NCBI RefSeq assembly: GCF_008040105.1
Contig: NZ_VRMG01000007.1
Location: 124,001 to 188,000 of the forward strand
Length of the DNA stretch: 64,000 nucleotides
Direction of reading: 5' to 3'
From: Lacisediminihabitans profunda
GTDB lineage: Bacteria; Actinomycetota; Actinomycetes; Actinomycetales; Microbacteriaceae
A model generated the notes under the pieces. The model was given only the letters and a program-made list of their open reading frames with translations. It did not search any database and was not told the origin of the DNA. Shown here piece after piece: positions 43,432 through 52,097 of the stretch (position 1 is its first letter; each line of letters starts with the position of its first letter). The position numbers and the translations under genes were made by a program.

Positions 43432-45426
43432 TCAGGCTGTGGCGATGCCGGGACGTTTGCGCGGCAAGCGTGCCTTCTTGGGCGTCTCGGACGTGACGTC
43501 ACCGTCCACGACACCGGGGTCGATCGCGGCCTTCTGGGGCACGAGCACCGGCGGCTGGTTCGAGACTGGGCGCTTGTCGCTGGAGAGCCACTGCGGGCGC
43601 TCCGGCATCTTCTTCACGTCCTTGAAGATCTCGGCCAGCTCGTTGTGGTCGAGCGTCTCCTTCTCCAGGAGCGCGGTCGCGAGCTTGTCCAGGATGTCCC
43701 GGTTCTCGTTCAGCACCTCCCAGGCCTCGTCGTGGGCCTTCTCGATCAGGGCACGCACCTCGGCGTCCACCTGCTCGGAGAGACGCTCGGAGTAGTCGCG
43801 CTGGCTGCCCATGTCGCGGCCGAGGAACATCTCGCCCGATCCTGAACCGAGCTTGACCGACCCGATGCTGGCGCTCATGCCGAACTCGGTGACCATCTTG
43901 CGGGCGGTGGACGTGGCCTTCTCGATGTCGTTGGATGCCCCGGTCGTCGGGTCGTGGAAGACGACCTCTTCGGCCACCCGGCCGCCCATGGCGTAGGCGA
44001 GCTGGTCGAGCAGTTCATTTCGGCTCACCGAGTAGCGGTCCTCGAGCGGGAGCACCATCGTGTAGCCGAGGGCGCGACCGCGGGGCAGGATCGTGACCTT
44101 GGTCACGGGGTCGGTGTTGCGCATCGCCGTCGCGACGAGCGCGTGGCCGCCCTCGTGGTAGGCCGTGATGAGCTTCTCGTGATCGCGCATGACCCGGGTG
44201 CGGCGCTGCGGTCCGGCCATCACGCGGTCGATGGCCTCGTCGAGGGCGCGGTTGTCGATCAGCTGCGCGTTCGAGCGGGCGGTGAGCAGAGCCGCCTCGT
44301 TGAGCACGTTGGCCAGGTCGGCGCCGGTGAACCCCGGTGTCTTGCGGGCGACGACCTCGAGGTCTACCCCGGCGGCCAGCGGCTTGCCCTTGCCGTGCAC
44401 CTCGAGGATCTGCTTGCGACCGAGCAGGTCCGGCGCGTCCACGCCGATCTGGCGGTCGAAGCGGCCCGGACGCAACAGGGCGGGGTCGAGGATGTCCGGG
44501 CGGTTGGTCGCGGCGATGAGGATGACGTTGGTCTTCACATCGAAGCCGTCCATCTCCACCAGGAGCTGGTTCAGGGTCTGCTCGCGCTCGTCGTGCCCGC
44601 CGCCCATGCCGGAGCCGCGGTGACGGCCGACGGCGTCGATCTCATCGACGAAGATGATGGCCGGCGAGTTCTCCTTGGCCTGGGCGAAGAGGTCGCGCAC
44701 GCGGCTCGCGCCGACGCCCACGAACATCTCCACAAAGTCCGATCCGGAGATCGAGTAGAACGGCACGTTCGCCTCGCCGGCGACGGCACGGGCGAGCAGC
44801 GTCTTGCCGGTTCCGGGAGGGCCGTACAGCAGCACGCCCTTCGGGATGCGGGCGCCGACGGCCTGGAACTTGGCCGGCTCCCGGAGGAAGTCCTTGATCT
44901 CCTCGAGCTCCTCGATCGCCTCGTCGGCCCCCGCGACATCCGCGAACGTGACCTTGGGGCTCTCCTTGGAGACGAGCTTCGCCTTGGACTTGCCGAACTG
45001 CATGACCTTGGATCCGCCGCCCTGCATGCTGGAGAGCAGGAACCAGAAAATGAGGCCGATGATCACGAACGGGATCACGAGGCCGAGCAGGGAGGTGAGG
45101 AAGTTACCCTTGTCGACCTGGTCGTCGAACGTCTTGGGGTTCGCGGCGGTGATCGCGTTGACGATCTCCGCGCCGCGCGGAGCGGCGTAGTAGAACTGCA
45201 CCTGCTTGCCGTCGGTGCCCGGGTCGGTGAGCACGAGGTCCACCCGCTGCTCGGCATCGACGATCTTCGCGGAGGCGACCTTGTCGGACTTGAGCAGCTC
45301 GAGACCCTGCTTGGTCGTGATCTCCTTGAACCCCGAACCGCTGAGGAGGCTGAATCCCACGGAAACGACGATGACGGCCAGCAGGATGTAGATCAGCGGG
45401 CCGCGAAGAAAGCGCTTGTAGTCCAT
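43432..45426 (-). CDS. ftsH: ATP-dependent zinc metalloprotease FtsH
   Basis: A 664-residue membrane AAA+ protease that degrades misfolded membrane and regulatory proteins. Two membrane helices (about 9-27 and 110-130) flank an extracytoplasmic domain. Walker A is [14 protein letters not shown] near 200 and the second region of homology includes [19 protein letters not shown]. The zinc site HEGGHALVA is near 425, with further conserved acidic residues downstream. The C-terminal tail is basic. It precedes the folate genes, as usual in actinobacteria. Confidence 0.96.
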   Translation of the reverse strand: MDYKRFLRGPLIYILLAVIVVSVGFSLLSGSGFKEITTKQGLELLKSDKVASAKIVDAEQRVDLVLTDPGTDGKQVQFYYAAPRGAEIVNAITAANPKTFDDQVDKGNFLTSLLGLVIPFVIIGLIFWFLLSSMQGGGSKVMQFGKSKAKLVSKESPKVTFADVAGADEAIEELEEIKDFLREPAKFQAVGARIPKGVLLYGPPGTGKTLLARAVAGEANVPFYSISGSDFVEMFVGVGASRVRDLFAQAKENSPAIIFVDEIDAVGRHRGSGMGGGHDEREQTLNQLLVEMDGFDVKTNVILIAATNRPDILDPALLRPGRFDRQIGVDAPDLLGRKQILEVHGKGKPLAAGVDLEVVARKTPGFTGADLANVLNEAALLTARSNAQLIDNRALDEAIDRVMAGPQRRTRVMRDHEKLITAYHEGGHALVATAMRNTDPVTKVTILPRGRALGYTMVLPLEDRYSVSRNELLDQLAYAMGGRVAEEVVFHDPTTGASNDIEKATSTARKMVTEFGMSASIGSVKLGSGSGEMFLGRDMGSQRDYSERLSEQVDAEVRALIEKAHDEAWEVLNENRDILDKLATALLEKETLDHNELAEIFKDVKKMPERPQWLSSDKRPVSNQPPVLVPQKAAIDPGVVDGDVTSETPKKARLPRKRPGIATA

Positions 45427-45574
45427 AGTGTTCCGGGCTCGGGCCCGTCACCTTTCTGACGAAGAATGTGAGGCCTAGGCTACCGGAGCACCGCTGGATG
45501 ACCGCTGCGTGTTTGCCGTGGGCGTAATCCCCACGATGCCGCCGCCCGATCCAAGTGCACGGATCGTGCGGACT

Positions 45575-45618
45575 GCGTCGCGTGGGCCCACCCACGATGC
45601 CGCGTCGCGTGGGCCCAC
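45575..45618. repeat. Short tandem repeat in the ftsH upstream region
   Basis: GCGTCGCGTGGGCCCAC occurs at 45575-45591 and again at 45602-45618, separated by CCACGATGCC. CCCACGATGCCG also occurs at 45532. GTGGGCCCAC is itself palindromic. It lies between hpt and ftsH. A regulatory role is possible but unsupported. Confidence 0.5.
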
Positions 45619-45620
45619 AT

Positions 45621-46178
45621 TCACTGCGACGAGTACACGTGCGGGGCGAGGATTCCGATGTCGCGGTAGTTGCGATACTTTTCCGCGTAGTCGAGGCCGT
45701 AGCCGACCACGAACGCGTTGGGGATCTCGAAGCCGACGTAGCGCACGTCGACGGCGAGCTTGGCGGCGGCCGGCTTGCGCAGCAGCGCGCAGATCTCCAC
45801 CGAATCCGCGCCGCGGGTGCCGAGGTTGGCCCGCAGCCAGGAGAGGGTGAGGCCCGAGTCGATGATGTCCTCCACGATCAGCACCTTGCGACCGTGCAGG
45901 TCGGTGTCGAGGTCCTTGAGTATCCGCACCACGCCGGAGGACTGGGTTCCCGATCCGTACGACGACACGGCCATCCAGTCCATTTCGATGGGGAGCGACA
46001 ACTCGCGGGCGAGATCGGCCATCACCATGACCGCGCCACGCAGCACCCCCACCAGGAGCAGCCGCTCGCCCGCGTAATCCGCCTCGATGCGGCGGGCGAG
46101 TTCGGCGATCTTGTCGCGGATCTCCTGCTCGGTGATGAGTACGCTCTCGAGGTCATCGGCGATGTCGCTGTGTTCCAT
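45621..46178 (-). CDS. hpt: Hypoxanthine phosphoribosyltransferase
   Basis: A 185-residue purine-salvage enzyme making IMP/GMP from hypoxanthine/guanine and PRPP. Key segments: LLVGVLRGAVMVMADLAREL, MAVSSYG, and the PRPP loop VLIVEDIIDSGLTL with the acidic pair. It lies between tilS and ftsH, the usual gene order. The ATG at 46178 is 12 bases past the tilS stop. Confidence 0.94.
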   Translation of the reverse strand: MEHSDIADDLESVLITEQEIRDKIAELARRIEADYAGERLLLVGVLRGAVMVMADLARELSLPIEMDWMAVSSYGSGTQSSGVVRILKDLDTDLHGRKVLIVEDIIDSGLTLSWLRANLGTRGADSVEICALLRKPAAAKLAVDVRYVGFEIPNAFVVGYGLDYAEKYRNYRDIGILAPHVYSSQ

Positions 46179-46190
46179 TGCCCCATTCTT

Positions 46191-47339
46191 TCATCGGCCC
46201 GCCCGCTCCCCTGCGCCGGGTTCGCCGCGGGTGGAGCGGAAATGCAGGAGCCCGCCCACGCGCTCGACGCTGACACCGGGAAGGTCGATGGCGGCCTGTC
46301 CGTGCCAGTCGGTCACGAGCTGCGCTACCTGCAGGGTCTGCGCGCGGCTGAGGCTCACGCCGAACTCGGCAAGCACGGTCCCGCGGATGATCCGCTGTCT
46401 CAGCGCTGGAGGATCGTGCTCGAGGGCTCGAGCCGGGAGCGAGATTCCCGCCTCGGCATGTTCGGCCAGCTCCTCGAGCTGGTCGGCGGCGAACTGGTCG
46501 AGGGCATCCGTGTCCTCCCGCGCCAGGTCCGCCGTGCGGGCCAGGGCCTCGGCGAAACCCGGACCGAGTTCGCGCTCGAGCATCGGGATCACGATCTTGC
46601 GCACGCGCACCCGCGAGAATCGTTCGTCGTCGTTCTGCGGGTCGTTCCACGGCTGCAGCCCGGAGTCGGCGCAGAACCGCCCGGTGGTCGCGCGGGTGAT
46701 GGCGAGCAGGGGACGCCGGTAGATCCCGGACACGACCGCCATGCCCTTGAGACTCCCGAGGCCGCTCCCGCGGGCCAGGCCGAGCAGCACAGATTCGGCC
46801 TGGTCGTCGAGCGTGTGGCCGAGCAGCACCGACGTCGCACCGGTCTCGCGGGCGGCCTCGGCGAGCGCGGCATACCGGGCGTCGCGGGCCGCGGCCTCGG
46901 GTCCGCCGGCCGTTCCCACGTCGACGGTCGTCACGATGACCGGCTCCAGCCCCAGATCGCGGGCCTGCCGGGCGGCGCGCGCCGCGACATCCGCCGAGCC
47001 CGGCTGGAGCCCGTGGTCCACGATCACCGCCCCGGCGCGGATGCCCGCCCGGCCCGCCTCGAAGGCCGTGGCGGCGGCGAGCGCGAGCGAGTCGGCCCCG
47101 CCGCTGAGTGCGACCAGCACGAGCGCCCCGACCGAAAACGCAGGAGATTCGCGGCCGGATGCCGGTGCCCGGCCCACAACGGCGGCGTTTCGTCCCGGAT
47201 CTCCTGCGTTTTCGGAAGGCGGGGCCCCGAGGGCGGAGGGCGGGGTCGCGTCGTCGGCGGGGGCTGCGGGCGGGAGGACCGCCCGCACCGCGCGTCGCAC
47301 ATCGGCGACCGCGGGCGTCAGTCTGGGCCGAGTCTCCAT
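46191..47339 (-). CDS. tilS: tRNA(Ile)-lysidine synthase with an inserted palindromic element
   Basis: A 382-residue PP-loop ATPase that modifies the CAU anticodon of tRNA-Ile to lysidine. The PP-loop SGGADSLALAAATAFEAG is present, with LLGHTLDDQAESVLLGLARG (HxxDD-type motif) and the TilS substrate-binding domain. The PP-loop begins unusually far in, near residue 79. The preceding stretch includes SENAGDPGRNAAVVGRAPAS and GRESPAFS, encoded by the palindromic repeat at 47132-47215. The repeat adds 28 codons in frame in an exposed N-terminal segment, so the enzyme is probably still functional. Confidence 0.9.
   Translation of the reverse strand: METRPRLTPAVADVRRAVRAVLPPAAPADDATPPSALGAPPSENAGDPGRNAAVVGRAPASGRESPAFSVGALVLVALSGGADSLALAAATAFEAGRAGIRAGAVIVDHGLQPGSADVAARAARQARDLGLEPVIVTTVDVGTAGGPEAAARDARYAALAEAARETGATSVLLGHTLDDQAESVLLGLARGSGLGSLKGMAVVSGIYRRPLLAITRATTGRFCADSGLQPWNDPQNDDERFSRVRVRKIVIPMLERELGPGFAEALARTADLAREDTDALDQFAADQLEELAEHAEAGISLPARALEHDPPALRQRIIRGTVLAEFGVSLSRAQTLQVAQLVTDWHGQAAIDLPGVSVERVGGLLHFRSTRGEPGAGERAGR
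47132..47215. repeat. Palindromic element, copy 3, inside tilS (84 bp)
   Basis: Arms CCGAAAACGCAGGAGAT and ATCTCCTGCGTTTTCGG (17 bp, perfect) enclose 50 bases. Unlike the 83-bp intergenic copies, this one is 84 bp, exactly 28 codons, and keeps the tilS frame open. It lies just upstream of the PP-loop codons. Confidence 0.88.
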
Positions 47340-47386
47340 CCGATAACGTTATTGCAGCAAACCCCCGAACCAAGGAGTGCACTGCC

Positions 47387-47878
47387 ATGGCCAGCTACGA
47401 CGCGATCATCGAGATTCCCAAGGGCAGCAGGAACAAGTACGAAGTCGACCACAAGACCGGTCGTGTCTTCCTCGACCGGGTGCTGTTCACGGGCTTCGTC
47501 TATCCCACCGACTACGGTTTCTTCGAGAACACCCTGGGACTCGACGGCGACCCGGTCGACGTGCTCGTGCTGCTCGACTACCCGCTGTTCCCCGGAGTCG
47601 GCCTCTCCGTTCGACCGGTCGGAGTCTTCAACATGACGGACGACGGCGGCTCGGACGCGAAGATCATCGCCGTGCAGTCGAAGGACCCGCGCTGGTCGTG
47701 GATCCAGGATGTCGACGACATCCCGGAGTACACCCGCAAGGAGATCGAGCACTTCTTCGAGCACTACAAGGACCTCGAGCCCGGCAAGTGGGTCAAGACC
47801 GAGGGGTGGGGCAACGCCGCCGAGGCGGAGGCCATCGTTCAGGCCGGCATCACGAAGCTCGCGGCCGAAGGCCACTAG
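47387..47878 (+). CDS. ppa: Inorganic pyrophosphatase
   Basis: A 163-residue family I soluble pyrophosphatase hydrolysing PPi to phosphate with Mg. The active-site signature is DGDPVDVLVL near residue 64, with KGSRNKYEVDHKTG near the N-terminus and VYPTDYGFF. AAGGAG precedes the ATG. It is divergent from tilS, convergent with the M23 gene, and ends at a strong hairpin. Confidence 0.96.
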   Translation: MASYDAIIEIPKGSRNKYEVDHKTGRVFLDRVLFTGFVYPTDYGFFENTLGLDGDPVDVLVLLDYPLFPGVGLSVRPVGVFNMTDDGGSDAKIIAVQSKDPRWSWIQDVDDIPEYTRKEIEHFFEHYKDLEPGKWVKTEGWGNAAEAEAIVQAGITKLAAEGH

Positions 47879-47894
47879 CCACCAGAGCGCAACG

Positions 47895-47933
47895 ACGACG
47901 GCCGGTCCCCCTCGCGGGTGGACCGGCCGTCGT
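47895..47933. terminator. Bidirectional hairpin terminator between ppa and the M23 peptidase gene
   Basis: Perfect 14-bp stem, ACGACGGCCGGTCC (47895-47908) with GGACCGGCCGTCGT (47920-47933), loop of 11. It lies between two convergent stops. There is no clear T-run, as is common for high-GC terminators. Confidence 0.7.
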
Positions 47934-47950
47934 TCGTTAAGACTGGAGGG

Positions 47951-49198
47951 CTAGTTGGCGAGTTCGATGCCCTGCCCGCGCATGAACGGCACCGGGTCGG
48001 TGGTCGTGCCGCCCCGGTAGACCTCGAAGTGCAGGTGGCAGCCGGTGGACCAGCCGGTGCTGCCGACCTTCGCGATGTTCTGCCCGACGCCCACCCCCTG
48101 ACCGACGCGCACGAGGATTCCCCCGTTGACGATGTGGCCGTAGCCGGTTCCCGTGCCGTCTCCGTTGTCGATCCGGATGTAGTTGCCGTATCCACCGTAC
48201 GGTCCGGCATACGACACGGTTCCGGTGTGGGCGGCGAAGATCGGCGAACCGCAGGATGCACCGAGGTCGGTGCCGGAGTGCAGCGCGTAGTTGTGGGTGT
48301 ACGGATCGAGTCGGTTGCCGTAGGAGCTCGTGATGTGGCCGCCGGCCGGCCGCGCCCAGCCGCTCAGGCTGATCTGGCCGGCGCCCAGGCCCGCGCTCGC
48401 GCCCCACATCGCCTTGATTCCGGCGACGTATTCGGCCTCGGTGTGGTCGACGTTCTCCACGAGGGTCGCGAGCTGGGCATCCAGCCTGGCCTTGTTGTCC
48501 TGCTGCTCGGTGAAGGCCGTGGCCGCGGCCTCCGCCGCCGCCGCCGCCTCGTCGAGGGCCTTCTGCGCGGCATCCGCGAGCAGCTTGAGGGCCGCCTTGG
48601 CCACGTTCGCCTGGTCGGTGAGCGCCTGGGCCGAATTCTGGTCCTGGATCGCCTTCTCGTAGAGACCAGCCGACTGGTCCTTCACCATGCTGGCGAGACC
48701 GAGTTGGGAGAGCAGGTCGTTGGCCTTGCTGCCGCTGAAGAACAGGGTCGCGCTGAGGTCGGTGCCGCCGGATCGGGCGAGCTTGGCCGCGAGCTGCCCG
48801 GCCTGCTGCTTCGACTTCGTGGCCTTCGCCTGAGCCGCGTCGGCCTGACTCTGCAGCTGGGCGGCCTTCTGGGCCGCCTCGTCGTAGTTCTGTTGGGCGA
48901 CCTGCGCCTCGGCGCCCTTCTGCTCCGCCACGGCCTGCGTGGTCGTCACGGCCGCCTCCAGGGCCGCGAGCAGCGCCTGCAGCCGTGCGATCTCTGCCTT
49001 CTTCGCCGTCACGTTGTTGCGGGCGTTCTGCACGTCGGTCCAGCTCGGGTAGTCCTGCGCCCACGCGGCGGAGCCGGTGGATCCGAGAATCGTGCCCGAG
49101 ACCAGTACGGAGAGAACCGCAACGACGGCGAGCGACCGTCTGGCGCGCGACCGCGGCACGAGCGCGACTCGATCGGCTACTCGACTGATGCTCTTCAT
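47951..49198 (-). CDS. Secreted M23 peptidase with coiled-coil (EnvC/NlpD-like)
   Basis: A 415-residue exported peptidoglycan hydrolase or its activator. Signal peptide residues 1-48 (RRSLAVVAVLSVLVSGTILG...AWA), long Ala/Gln-rich coiled coil about 55-270, then an M23 LytM domain: HSGTDLGASCGSPIFAAHTG with the zinc His/Asp, YGHIVNGG and GCHLHFEVYRGG with the HxH pair. All zinc ligands are present, so it may be catalytically active. GGGGAG precedes the ATG. Such proteins act in cell separation. Confidence 0.88.
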   Translation of the reverse strand: MKSISRVADRVALVPRSRARRSLAVVAVLSVLVSGTILGSTGSAAWAQDYPSWTDVQNARNNVTAKKAEIARLQALLAALEAAVTTTQAVAEQKGAEAQVAQQNYDEAAQKAAQLQSQADAAQAKATKSKQQAGQLAAKLARSGGTDLSATLFFSGSKANDLLSQLGLASMVKDQSAGLYEKAIQDQNSAQALTDQANVAKAALKLLADAAQKALDEAAAAAEAAATAFTEQQDNKARLDAQLATLVENVDHTEAEYVAGIKAMWGASAGLGAGQISLSGWARPAGGHITSSYGNRLDPYTHNYALHSGTDLGASCGSPIFAAHTGTVSYAGPYGGYGNYIRIDNGDGTGTGYGHIVNGGILVRVGQGVGVGQNIAKVGSTGWSTGCHLHFEVYRGGTTTDPVPFMRGQGIELAN

Positions 49199-49487
49199 GT
49201 CTCCCCGACTTTCGTGACGCCGTCCCCCGGCCACGTAATCGACACCGCAACTGCTGTCACAGTATCAAGCGCACTGGCCAGTGGCCAGAGCCGGAAGTCT
49301 CAACGACGAGTTGAATCTAAGCGCAGTCGCAGCCAACCCCTCGCCTTTCGTGCGGAGTGGCACACATTGCCCGATTTTGCCGACGGTCTGCGGGTCGAAC
49401 CGGTGCGACATCCGGAGCCCGTTTGGCAATCGGGTCAGACACCCCTATGCTTGTTCCTCGGTAGCTATGAAGGAAGTTTTACTTCAC

Positions 49488-49560
49488 GGCCCCATCGTTT
49501 AGTGGCCTAGGACGGCGCCCTTTCACGGCGTTAACACGGGTTCGAATCCCGTTGGGGTCA
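49488..49560 (+). tRNA. tRNA-Glu (TTC)
   Basis: Acceptor GGCCCCA pairs with TGGGGTC (one G-T pair). The anticodon loop CCTTTCA gives anticodon TTC. The T arm GGGTTCGAATCCC is standard. CCA is not encoded. It is the first of three tRNA genes in a row. Confidence 0.93.
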
Positions 49561-49573
49561 CGAAACATAGCTA

Positions 49574-49647
49574 GGCCCTGTAGCGCAGTTGGTTAGCGCG
49601 CCGCCCTGTCACGGCGGAGGTCGCCGGTTCAAGTCCGGTCAGGGTCG
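49574..49647 (+). tRNA. tRNA-Asp (GTC)
   Basis: Acceptor GGCCCTG pairs with CAGGGTC. The anticodon loop CCTGTCA gives GTC, and the T arm contains GGTTCAAGTCC. Discriminator G at 49647, no encoded CCA. It lies 13 bases after tRNA-Glu, probably one transcript. Confidence 0.93.
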
Positions 49648-49648
49648 C

Positions 49649-49690
49649 AAGGCACGGTCATCTCTCGCCAGACGGCCGTGCCTTCTTGTA
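49649..49690 (+). terminator. Terminator after tRNA-Glu/tRNA-Asp
   Basis: AAGGCACGG pairs with CCGTGCCTT across 18 bases and is followed by CTTGT. It directly follows tRNA-Asp. Confidence 0.6.
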
Positions 49691-49706
49691 TAACTAAATA
49701 CGACAA

Positions 49707-49779
49707 GGCTCTGTAGCTCAGTTGGTAGAGCGTTCGACTGAAAATCGAAAGGTCACCGGATCGACGCCGGTCGGAGCCA
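49707..49779 (+). tRNA. tRNA-Phe (GAA)
   Basis: Acceptor GGCTCTG pairs with CGGAGCC (one G-T pair). The anticodon stem-loop CGACTGAAAATCG gives GAA. Discriminator A at 49779, no full CCA encoded. It is followed at once by a strong terminator. Confidence 0.93.
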
Positions 49780-49781
49780 CT

Positions 49782-49821
49782 GTCCCATTTCCCGGCTTCT
49801 ACGGGGGGTGGGACTTTTTTT
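49782..49821 (+). terminator. Rho-independent terminator after tRNA-Phe
   Basis: GTCCCA pairs with TGGGAC, with additional CCC/GGG pairs inside, and is followed by seven T (49815-49821). The next 200 bases (49822-50026) hold no gene that I can support. Confidence 0.75.
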
Positions 49822-50026
49822 GAGTCGCGCTCTTGATATTCCCGCGCCTCACGATTCACCACCTTCGACACGACTCGGCATCCCTTGCTGTGTCACGACC
49901 CACAGTTGGCCAGCGGCACGCTAATGTCCGCGCGGAATTCGGCGCTGATCCAGTCGCTGAAAATAGTCGCTGAAGCCATCCTGTTGTGCCCCGGCCCCAC
50001 TCAATTCGACCGCGCTTCGATGCGCC

Positions 50027-51019
50027 TCAATTGAGTGAAGGGCGAGAGGTTAGCGTAGGCGGTTTCACAGTCCAGTCGAGTTTGTACTCGGCGGACTCCC
50101 CTGAGGCAATTGTGAAACGTGGCGAGAGCACTTCCAGTTCGGCGAGGTGGGCGTCGGGGTGGAGGCCGCTCAACTCGTGAATGGGCTCAACTTGCGGGCT
50201 TTGCATCCAGATCTCCGCGCGAGAGCCGCCATCGGGGTAGTCAGCTCCTGGCACTGGTTCGAATGTGATCGCCAGCGTTCCCGACGGACCTCGATATGCA
50301 ACTCGCCCGGATGCTGAAGCGAACCCGAACTTGGCTACGACATCCTGAATCGGCAAGGTGAATCGGCCGTCACGGGGAGCGCCCCCCGTCAGACTTCCTC
50401 GGTACGTTCCCAGGTCAATCAGAGGTGCTGCGTCTTCGACGTCGATCTCGATCGCGGCTACTTCGGTGGGCTTGCCTTGGCCGTCTGAGGTGTCCACTTG
50501 GCACACTTCCCAGATCGACCAGCAGATCTCCCTCTCGGACACGTTGGTGAAGCGAGTGGTCTGGTGGAATGTGTGCCCGGTGGCGGGGATCATGAATGCC
50601 CGCTCAATGCGCAGTCCGGATCTTGCGTCGTCGGGACTCGTCATCCGAATGGAGATTGCCCCGGATCTGTCGCGAGAAGCCTCGCCGTGCCAGTGGCCTC
50701 CGTCGAGAATCGGATCGGGTGGGCCAGGCCATTCGCCGGCCCCGTGCCAGCCCTGAGGCGCTGGCCACGTCTTTGACCCCCCGAGGTTTGCCCAGGAAGC
50801 AAATGTCCCGTCATCGGTTGCCCAGGTTGAGCGGGCCCGAACCACCTTCATGCTGCGATCGAAGTAGGCGGGGTTTTGCCAGAGATATTCGTGCTCGTTT
50901 GCGACAACGGACATGAGTCGACCGCCAGCTGCCGGAAGGAATGTCAGCGCAATCGATCCGTTGTCCGCACGGATGAGTTTCAGCCCATCGTCGCCGCTGT
51001 CGATGACGCTAAGCGGCAT
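50027..51019 (-). CDS. DUF4380 family (galactose mutarotase-like fold) protein
   Basis: A 330-residue all-beta protein. Features: IALTFLPAAGGRLMSVVANE at the N-terminus, then EYLWQNPAYF, RIERAFMIPATGHTFHQTTRF and ICWSIWEVCQV, the pattern of DUF4380/aldose-1-epimerase-like proteins that bind carbohydrate. There is no signal peptide. It is the last gene of the AraC-controlled operon, overlapping the dehydrogenase gene by 11 bases. It might act as a mutarotase or sugar-binding enzyme on the imported substrate, but catalytic residues cannot be assigned. Confidence 0.75.
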   Translation of the reverse strand: MPLSVIDSGDDGLKLIRADNGSIALTFLPAAGGRLMSVVANEHEYLWQNPAYFDRSMKVVRARSTWATDDGTFASWANLGGSKTWPAPQGWHGAGEWPGPPDPILDGGHWHGEASRDRSGAISIRMTSPDDARSGLRIERAFMIPATGHTFHQTTRFTNVSEREICWSIWEVCQVDTSDGQGKPTEVAAIEIDVEDAAPLIDLGTYRGSLTGGAPRDGRFTLPIQDVVAKFGFASASGRVAYRGPSGTLAITFEPVPGADYPDGGSRAEIWMQSPQVEPIHELSGLHPDAHLAELEVLSPRFTIASGESAEYKLDWTVKPPTLTSRPSLN

Positions 51020-52097
51020 CGGGTGCGCTGCTCGGCACGAGGATCACTTTGCCCGTCGCTCCCTCAGCGGCGAGCCGGTAGGCTTCATCGGCCTCGCTGA
51101 GGGTGAGGCGATGGCTAACGACGATCTCAGGATGAAGGCCTTGAGTTGCGAGCATCTTGGCGAGGTCTTCCATGCCCTGAAGCGACGTGACCCAGGAGGC
51201 GTTGATCGTGAGCTGTTTATGCAGCAGGGCATCGGAGACTTCTGTTTCGAAGTTCCCTCCTTCGCCCAGTAACGACATACGTCCCCATTCGGCGGTAGCC
51301 GCCACTGCCGTTGCGCGGCCCGGCGCGCTTCCGGACGCGTCTACGCTGACCTCGCAGCCCTTCCCCTCGGTGAGTTCAAGAATGCGCTCGACCGCGTTCT
51401 CGTCAGCCAAGACGATGTCATCGACAAGTGCTAGGGCCTTCACGAAGTCGATTCGCTCGGCACTGCGCTCGACGCCAATCACGCGGCGGGCTCCGAGCAT
51501 GCGGCCGATCATCGCCGCCGCCAGACCAACGGGTCCGAGACCGACGACAAGGAGATCTTCGCCCCCGTGCACGTTTGCCCGTCGGAGCCCCTCGTAGGCT
51601 GTGCCGAAGCCGCACGCAATTAAGGCTCCATCCGCGTAGGTCAGCGGAGAATAGAGCGGTATGCAGGTGGATTCAGAGACGATGACGTAGTCCGAATGGC
51701 CTCCGTCTCGCTGCCACCCATAGGCTTTCCGATGCGCTTGGTCCGAGCAGCTGATGAAGTAGCCCGCTCGGCAATTGCGGCAAACTCCGCACCCGTGGAT
51801 GTGATAAACGATTACGTCATCCCCGACGCCGAAGCGAGTGACCCCCGGTCCAGCGCTGACCACGCGACCGGATGGTTCGTGGCCGGCGATGACGCCCTTG
51901 TATGCGGGTTCGCCGTTGAGGCCCTTGTGGGTCTTGTAGCCGCGATAGATGTAGCCGATGTCGCTGCCGCAGATTCCTGAGGCCCCCATTTTGATCAGCA
52001 ACTCCCCAGCACCGGGGGTCCCCACCGGATACTGGCGAACGTCTGCCGTTGAGTTTCCTGGCAGGAAGACCCCCTGCATGGATGTGGGTAGAGACAT
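51009..52097 (-). CDS. Zinc-dependent medium-chain sugar/polyol dehydrogenase
   Basis: A 362-residue MDR dehydrogenase. The catalytic zinc region ASGICGSD and GHEPSGRV are present, and the structural zinc loop CGVCRNCRAGYFISC has all four Cys. The Rossmann motif is VVGLGPVGLAAAMIGRMLGA. It resembles sorbitol/threonine/L-idonate dehydrogenases. It starts directly after the permease stop within a sugar-type ABC operon, so oxidation of the imported sugar or polyol to a keto product is the best inference. Confidence 0.85.
   Translation of the reverse strand: MSLPTSMQGVFLPGNSTADVRQYPVGTPGAGELLIKMGASGICGSDIGYIYRGYKTHKGLNGEPAYKGVIAGHEPSGRVVSAGPGVTRFGVGDDVIVYHIHGCGVCRNCRAGYFISCSDQAHRKAYGWQRDGGHSDYVIVSESTCIPLYSPLTYADGALIACGFGTAYEGLRRANVHGGEDLLVVGLGPVGLAAAMIGRMLGARRVIGVERSAERIDFVKALALVDDIVLADENAVERILELTEGKGCEVSVDASGSAPGRATAVAATAEWGRMSLLGEGGNFETEVSDALLHKQLTINASWVTSLQGMEDLAKMLATQGLHPEIVVSHRLTLSEADEAYRLAAEGATGKVILVPSSAPDAA

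Noticed and set aside
49707-50026. tRNA-Phe 3' end as an attL site of an island
   Set aside because: I found no second copy of the tRNA-Phe 3' sequence downstream to the window end, and no integrase gene.
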